A stretch of DNA of 64,000 bases, taken from NCBI RefSeq assembly GCF_009674585.1, contig NZ_WKJP01000001.1, positions 1,116,001-1,180,000 of the forward strand, given 5' to 3'. Under the pieces are notes generated by a model that worked only from the letters and a program-made list of their open reading frames with translations, made no database searches and had not been told where the DNA came from. A program made the position numbers and the translations under genes. This document shows, one piece after another, positions 60,116 through 64,000 of the stretch (positions are counted from its first letter, which is position 1; every line of letters starts with the position of its first letter). This DNA comes from Haloferax marinisediminis. Its GTDB lineage: Archaea; Halobacteriota; Halobacteria; Halobacteriales; Haloferacaceae.

Positions 60116-60310
60116 ATGGCGAAAGGAAACGTTGATTTCTTCAACGACACAGGCGGCTACGGTTTCATCTCGACGGACGACGCGGACGACGACGTGTTCT
60201 TCCACATGGAAGACATCGGCGGCCCGGACCTCGAAGAGGACCAAGAAGTGGAGTTCAGCATCGAATCGTCCCCCAAGGGACCACGCGCAGCGAACCTGAC
60301 GCGTCTTTAA
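60116..60310 (+). CDS. Cold-shock protein (CspA family)
   Basis: 64 residues. A single OB-fold CSD: 'GNVDFFNDTGGYGFISTDDADDDVFFHMEDIGG' with RNP1 (G-Y-G-F-I) and RNP2 (V-F-F-H) motifs, ending 'GPRAANLTRL'. Binds single-stranded RNA/DNA as a chaperone. Acidic as in other haloarchaeal Csp. ATG at 60116 is about 30 bases after a TATA-like element, consistent with a leaderless mRNA. Confidence 0.96.
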   Translation: MAKGNVDFFNDTGGYGFISTDDADDDVFFHMEDIGGPDLEEDQEVEFSIESSPKGPRAANLTRL

Positions 60311-60463
60311 AACTAGTTTAGTACACCGCTTCACGGCGGCGAAAGACACTGATTTTACGTACGACTACCGCTCACGAGCGGTCGCGATATTCTCACGAAG
60401 GACGCTCTCACATCGGTTCACGAGTGTGCTGTCCCGACTCGATTCGCGAGTGACGACTCGTCG

Positions 60464-60787
60464 TCACCCAATCGTGACGACCTTGTCTGTGTGTTCGACG
60501 ATTCCGAGCAGGTCCCTCATCGTCGAGTGTGGACGGAGTTCGTCCGGTTCGAGGCCTCGCGAATCTAGACACGTCCCACAGGCGAACAGTTCGCCACCCT
60601 TCTGAACGTACTGCTGCATCACACCGTGCGGGTTGAACGACGCAGTCTCGACGTCCGGTGCTTCGACACCGTCGCCCAGCAAGAACACCTCGACGAGGTT
60701 GTCTTCCTCGAGCGCCGTGTTGGCTAACCGGAACGCGTTCCAGATCTGCTCTGCGTTGTTCGTCTCGATGATGAGTCCGAGGTGCAT
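60464..60787 (-). CDS. DsrE-family sulfur-relay-like protein
   Basis: 107 residues. 'MHLGLIIETNNAEQIWNAFRLANTALEEDNLVEVFLLGDGVEAP' and 'GGELFACGTCLDSRGLEP...STMRDLLGIVEHTDKVVTIG' are the DsrE/YchN fold with a cysteine pair C-G-T-C that could carry persulfide. Related proteins move sulfur or act in redox sensing. It stands alone on the minus strand, upstream 136 bases of the flavodoxin gene's end. Partner not adjacent. Confidence 0.88.
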   Translation of the reverse strand: MHLGLIIETNNAEQIWNAFRLANTALEEDNLVEVFLLGDGVEAPDVETASFNPHGVMQQYVQKGGELFACGTCLDSRGLEPDELRPHSTMRDLLGIVEHTDKVVTIG

Positions 60788-60923
60788 AGTTCACGATTCG
60801 TCGTGTCGACTCTTAACCACGTTCTCGATTCTCAATGTACGACAACTGCGCGCTCTGGTCGGCGCCCAGCGCGTCCTCGTCCAGTACTCCCCGACGGGCG
60901 AGTGCTGAGAGCGTATTTGGTGC

Positions 60924-61604
60924 CTAGCACTCCGCTGGGACGAACTGTCGAGCGGCCGCCCAGTAGGCGAACGCCATCACTCCGAGGAGGAGTACGACGC
61001 CTGTGGCCGCCCACGTGAAGCGTCGCGTCCCGGCGTGTCTGCGCGTTGCAGTGTCACGTTCGAGACGTGCTTCGACGTCGTCCGCAAACGCGGTGGCGAA
61101 CGCGTCGACGTCGTCCCAGTCGGTGTACTCGTAGTCACGGGACGTATCGGTGTCACCGGTCGTCACCGCCGCAAGGAGTTTGAACACCATCCGCTCGACT
61201 GGGTTGTATTGGGAGTACGTCACTGCACCAGCGAAGCGCCCTACGTGGTCTGGCTGCCACCCGGTTTTTGTGACGAGCGAGTCGACGTAGGCGTCGTCCC
61301 CTCGCTGGGCAACCTTGAGCGGGATCGTCGACGCCAGCGACAACTGGAAGAACCCGTTCGGCCGTGCGGAGAGCGCCTCCAGATTCGCCTCGATGAACTC
61401 GACGACCTCTGGCAGGTGCGTCCTATAGTGGACTGGAGACCCGACGAGAACGGCATCGTACAGGGTGACGTCCACGTCGGCGGCGTCGGCGACGCGTCTC
61501 ACTGTGACGTCGTGGCCTCGCGCTGTCAGCACGTTCTCGACGTACTCGGAAACTTTCGCTGTCTGTCCCTCACCGGATTCGTACACGACCAGTATCGACA
61601 CCAT
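60924..61604 (-). CDS. Flavodoxin-domain protein with C-terminal membrane anchor (HemG-like)
   Basis: 226 residues. Flavodoxin fold: 'ILVVYESGEGQTAKVSEYVENVL' (FMN phosphate loop), 'DAVLVGSPVHYRTHLPEVVEFIE' and 'FFQLSLASTI'. This matches HemG-type protoporphyrinogen oxidases. A long extension (about 150-195) with 'RDYEYTDWDDVDAFATAFADDVEARLERD' and a single C-terminal transmembrane helix (about 199-219) follow, tying it to the membrane. HemG needs quinones; anchoring would fit. The archaeal haem pathway does not pass through protoporphyrin, so the substrate here is probably different. Confidence 0.87.
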   Translation of the reverse strand: MVSILVVYESGEGQTAKVSEYVENVLTARGHDVTVRRVADAADVDVTLYDAVLVGSPVHYRTHLPEVVEFIEANLEALSARPNGFFQLSLASTIPLKVAQRGDDAYVDSLVTKTGWQPDHVGRFAGAVTYSQYNPVERMVFKLLAAVTTGDTDTSRDYEYTDWDDVDAFATAFADDVEARLERDTATRRHAGTRRFTWAATGVVLLLGVMAFAYWAAARQFVPAEC

Positions 61605-61832
61605 CTGGAATCACGGTGTGAGATACGCTCGCGACGGTATTAACTGACAGTCGAAGGATGGATACCAACAGTCTAGGAACGGATATCGACAGTCGAACGG
61701 ACCGTTCCACCAGTCGCCGACCGGGAGGCTCAGTTCGTGTGGTTGACTCCATCCCGAAGCCGCTCGTCCGAACGCTGCAAACATCTATCCTTATGATATT
61801 TGCTAGCATACTTATCTCAGGCAGGGGTTCCG

Positions 61833-63089
61833 ATGGCGTCCAACACGCAGGGAATGAGGCGATGGCTCAAGCGGTCGCCATCGGTCTACACGGCAGAGGG
61901 TAGTCCACGTCACGCGTCTTGGCTCGAACTGTTCTTCGACCTCGTTTTCGTCGTCGCAATCGCAGAGATTGGGACGAATCTCCACCACAACCTGACGCTC
62001 GAAGGACTTCTGTACTTCACCGGTATCTTCGCACTGGTGTGGTGGGTGTGGCTCGACTTCAGCTACTACGCAGACCTCTACGCCGACGAAGACGCCTTCT
62101 CTCGAATGAGTCTCATCGCCGTCATGTTCGTCATCATCTTCCTCTCGCAGACCATCGACGGCGTCTTCCACGGTGATACGTTCACCTTCGGGGCTATCGT
62201 CCTGTTCTTGCGCTTAGTGCTCACTGCCCTCTATCTCCGTCCGGGGCCGACCGTCGCAGACGCGGAAACGAAGTGGTTCGTCGCGACGTGGGCGACGTCA
62301 GAACTGCTCACGACGTCCGTCTGGGCGGCCTCGCTGTTCGTTCCCGATCCACTGCGGTTCGGGTTGTGGATGGTCGCCTTCGGCATCAACATGGTCGGCG
62401 TCGCCGTCATGTACGTCGTCTTCGACAACGTCCTCGTTCAGGTCTCACACTTCCCCGAGCGTCTCGGACTCATCACTATCATCGTTCTCGGCGAGACGAT
62501 TCTCGCAGTCTCGTTCGGCACCTCGATTGCGACGACCGGGCTCCACGTCCGGCCCGGACCGTTGCTCGTCGGCCTCGCTGGGTTCGTCGTCGCCGTGGGG
62601 GCGTGGTGGCTCTACTTCGAACAGTTCGACGAGGACGTCATCGACCGGGCACTCACGGCACCTCCCGACCGACTCTACCGTGCGAGACAGGCGGCGCTCA
62701 CCTACGTGTTCAGTCACTTCCTCGTCCATATCGGTATCGTCGCTGCCGGCGTTGGTGTCGTGTTCGCAATCGAAGCCACTACCGAAGGAATCCCCTTGGA
62801 AGCGGACAGTCGGTTGGTTCTCTGTGGCGGTGCTGCTGCGTTCCTCGCTGGCTGTCTCATCATTCACCGGGCGATTCTGCAGGTCTCCCACGACAATCCG
62901 TTCGACACGCACGTTCTGGTGGCACGACTCGCGGCCATGGCCATACTGGTGGCTCTCATCCCATACGGAGGAATGTTCTCCCCACTCGGGTTGATTAGCG
63001 TCGTGGCAGTGGTGTTCGTCTTCCTCGTCGGGTTCGAGACGCTGATTCACCCGTGGGCGGACACTGCGCTCGACCTGTCTGGAGCCTGA
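61833..63089 (+). CDS. LtrA (low temperature requirement A) family membrane protein
   Basis: 418 residues from ATG 61833, about twelve transmembrane helices. The N-terminal 'ASWLELFFDLVFVVAIAEIGTNLHHN' and 'LVWWVWLDFSYYADLYADED' and central 'ERLGLITIIVLGETILAVSFG' are signature motifs. The family is found across bacteria; its biochemical role is unknown despite the name. An ATG 33 bases after the long frame start is preferred because the motif begins there; ggcagggg lies just upstream. Confidence 0.9.
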   Translation: MASNTQGMRRWLKRSPSVYTAEGSPRHASWLELFFDLVFVVAIAEIGTNLHHNLTLEGLLYFTGIFALVWWVWLDFSYYADLYADEDAFSRMSLIAVMFVIIFLSQTIDGVFHGDTFTFGAIVLFLRLVLTALYLRPGPTVADAETKWFVATWATSELLTTSVWAASLFVPDPLRFGLWMVAFGINMVGVAVMYVVFDNVLVQVSHFPERLGLITIIVLGETILAVSFGTSIATTGLHVRPGPLLVGLAGFVVAVGAWWLYFEQFDEDVIDRALTAPPDRLYRARQAALTYVFSHFLVHIGIVAAGVGVVFAIEATTEGIPLEADSRLVLCGGAAAFLAGCLIIHRAILQVSHDNPFDTHVLVARLAAMAILVALIPYGGMFSPLGLISVVAVVFVFLVGFETLIHPWADTALDLSGA

Positions 63090-63239
63090 CGTGGTCGCGC
63101 ACGCGCGACAGCTACTATTGGGCAGACAATTGAACAGATAATTGAACAGGCGAGTTTCCCTCGGCACCACGTCGAATAGGACGTGCGAACCCACGCCGGT
63201 TCAGCGGAAGCACGCTACGCGAGTCCCAGTGCTGTCCCG

Positions 63240-64000
63240 TCAGACGACGAACGAATCGTCGGGAAGTAACTCGCGTTTGGTCTGTTTGGCTTCCGGCCCT
63301 TCGTCGACGAGCATCGGGTGGTCTGGCGGTCCAGAAAACCGGTCTGGGTCGGGTTCGACGGGTTCGAGCATCGTCGAGAACACGGGTCCGTTCCGCCCGA
63401 TGGCGGAGACGATTCCCCCGTATTTTCGCTCCTCGAAGGGGACCTCGTCAGGGTTGGGGAACTGTTCTCGGACAGTCTGTGCGTACTCTCTGATGGCCTT
63501 CGCAGCCTGCTTCTGCGAGTACAGCCCCTCGTTGTAGTACCGTTCGGCGTACTTGTCGTCGAGTTCCTCCGTCGAGTGCTCCGGTGACTCGTAGACGAGC
63601 GATTTGGTCGTGGTGTGTCCGCTCGCGAACCGGATGTTGACGGTGACGCAGTTCGGATACCGAAGGATGATGGGGAAGAACATCGTGTCCGTAATCGTCG
63701 CGTACTGCTGCATCCGCCACAGTCCCTCGAAGTAGTAGGCCGTCAACGCGCCGACGTGGTCGTCGCGCTCCCCGCGTTGGTACGCCATCGCGGTCTCTTC
63801 GTAGTCGTCCCCGGCAAGCTGGCGACACCGCCGTTCGTAACTCGTTGCGATTCCTTCTAACTGCCGCTCGTGTGCCTCGAAAACCGAGATGTCGGGGTCA
63901 GAGAGCATGTCCGCTTTCAGCTCCTGGGCCTCCGCGACAGTCATCATGTTCTCGTAGAACAGCCGTTCTGTCTCCTCGTCGGGCAGCGGAACCAAGTCTG
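63240..64000 (-). CDS. Unknown protein, paralogue of the gene at 58746 (5' end beyond window)
   Basis: About 253 residues visible; the start lies beyond the right edge because the frame remains open through 64000. It matches the protein at 58746-59561 along the full length: 'ERLFYENMMTVAEAQELKADMLSDPDIS', 'YQRGERDDHVGALTAYYFEGLWRMQQ', 'FFPIILRYPNCVTVNIRFASGHTTTKSLVYESPEHS', 'EERKYGGIVSAIGRNGPVFSTMLEPVEPDPDRF', ending LLPDDSFVV. By eye roughly two thirds of residues are identical. Two copies 4 kb apart suggest a local duplication. Function unknown. Confidence 0.8.
   Translation of the reverse strand, partial: DLVPLPDEETERLFYENMMTVAEAQELKADMLSDPDISVFEAHERQLEGIATSYERRCRQLAGDDYEETAMAYQRGERDDHVGALTAYYFEGLWRMQQYATITDTMFFPIILRYPNCVTVNIRFASGHTTTKSLVYESPEHSTEELDDKYAERYYNEGLYSQKQAAKAIREYAQTVREQFPNPDEVPFEERKYGGIVSAIGRNGPVFSTMLEPVEPDPDRFSGPPDHPMLVDEGPEAKQTKRELLPDDSFVV

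Noticed and set aside
59707-60150. Minus-strand 147-residue frame opposite the csp start
   Set aside because: No haloarchaeal protein character; it runs through the csp promoter and start.
61035-61643. Plus-strand 202-residue frame
   Set aside because: Antisense to the flavodoxin gene with Arg/Val-rich shadow composition.
63125-63152. Direct repeat aattgaacag twice near 63128-63149
   Set aside because: Only 10 bases long with a short spacing in a convergent gap; likely chance or minor slippage.

Overview
The window looks like a chromosomal segment of a halophilic archaeon, most likely Haloferax or a close relative. The DNA is GC-rich with strong G/C third-position bias, the proteins are very acidic (Asp/Glu rich), and several exported proteins carry twin-arginine signals. 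Many genes start directly downstream of TATA-like boxes (leaderless). The gene content is haloarchaeal: CetZ tubulin-like proteins, separate CofG and CofH for F420, RaSEA for archaeosine, aIF2-beta with a TRAM domain, a fused siroheme decarboxylase, and small haloarchaea-only membrane proteins. I see no transposase, integrase or CRISPR array.

Layout. 1-5.1 kb: the edge of a probable aldehyde:ferredoxin oxidoreductase gene, a Tat lipoprotein, RaSEA, a 38-residue small protein with its own terminator, purS-purQ, and an ArsR-type regulator coupled to a small membrane protein. 5.3-10.6 kb: purU, a VOC protein, a DoxX pair, a 39-residue small protein, a CHRD protein, purC and sir2. 11-17.4 kb: coenzyme F420 genes (cofH, cofG, cofC) next to cetZ1, with cofC in the same tight gene run as cetZ1. 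17.6-22.8 kb: an NDUFA9-like protein, tmk, an orphan E1-alpha, and trkA flanked by two RAM-domain proteins. 22.8-26.6 kb: a possible small structured RNA, a transducer (MCP), a 59-residue membrane protein and a TPR protein. 26.8-30.1 kb: two tandem CetZ paralogues translationally coupled to a multipass membrane protein. 30.1-30.4 kb: tRNA-Leu(TAA) with a decayed duplicate of its 3' end just downstream.

30.4-45 kb: ferredoxin, a membrane-anchored protein with a possible nuclease-like N-terminus, cyclophilin, an aspartoacylase-like enzyme, a Tat propeller, a TrpD-like paralogue divergent from fused AhbA-AhbB, an HTH/membrane pair, panE, a CPBP protease, a PHP protein with a synuclein-like 11-residue repeat tail, and a Rieske protein with a long helical domain. 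45-64 kb: renalase-like oxidase, HAD plus aldo-keto reductase, KaiC-like ATPase, msrB, UspA, an HhH protein with 25 consecutive glutamates, aIF2-beta, FAH hydrolase, a second aldo-keto reductase, a K+ channel with a cytoplasmic zinc ribbon, a pair of paralogous proteins of unknown function bracketing csp, DsrE, flavodoxin and LtrA genes.

The most interesting candidates are the tandem CetZ/membrane operon (one member has an altered GTP-binding signature loop and an acidic insertion), the 11-mer repeat tail of the PHP protein, the two-hairpin RNA candidate near 22.9 kb, and the duplicated tRNA 3' end near 30.2 kb. Most of the rest is housekeeping or ordinary haloarchaeal accessory content.
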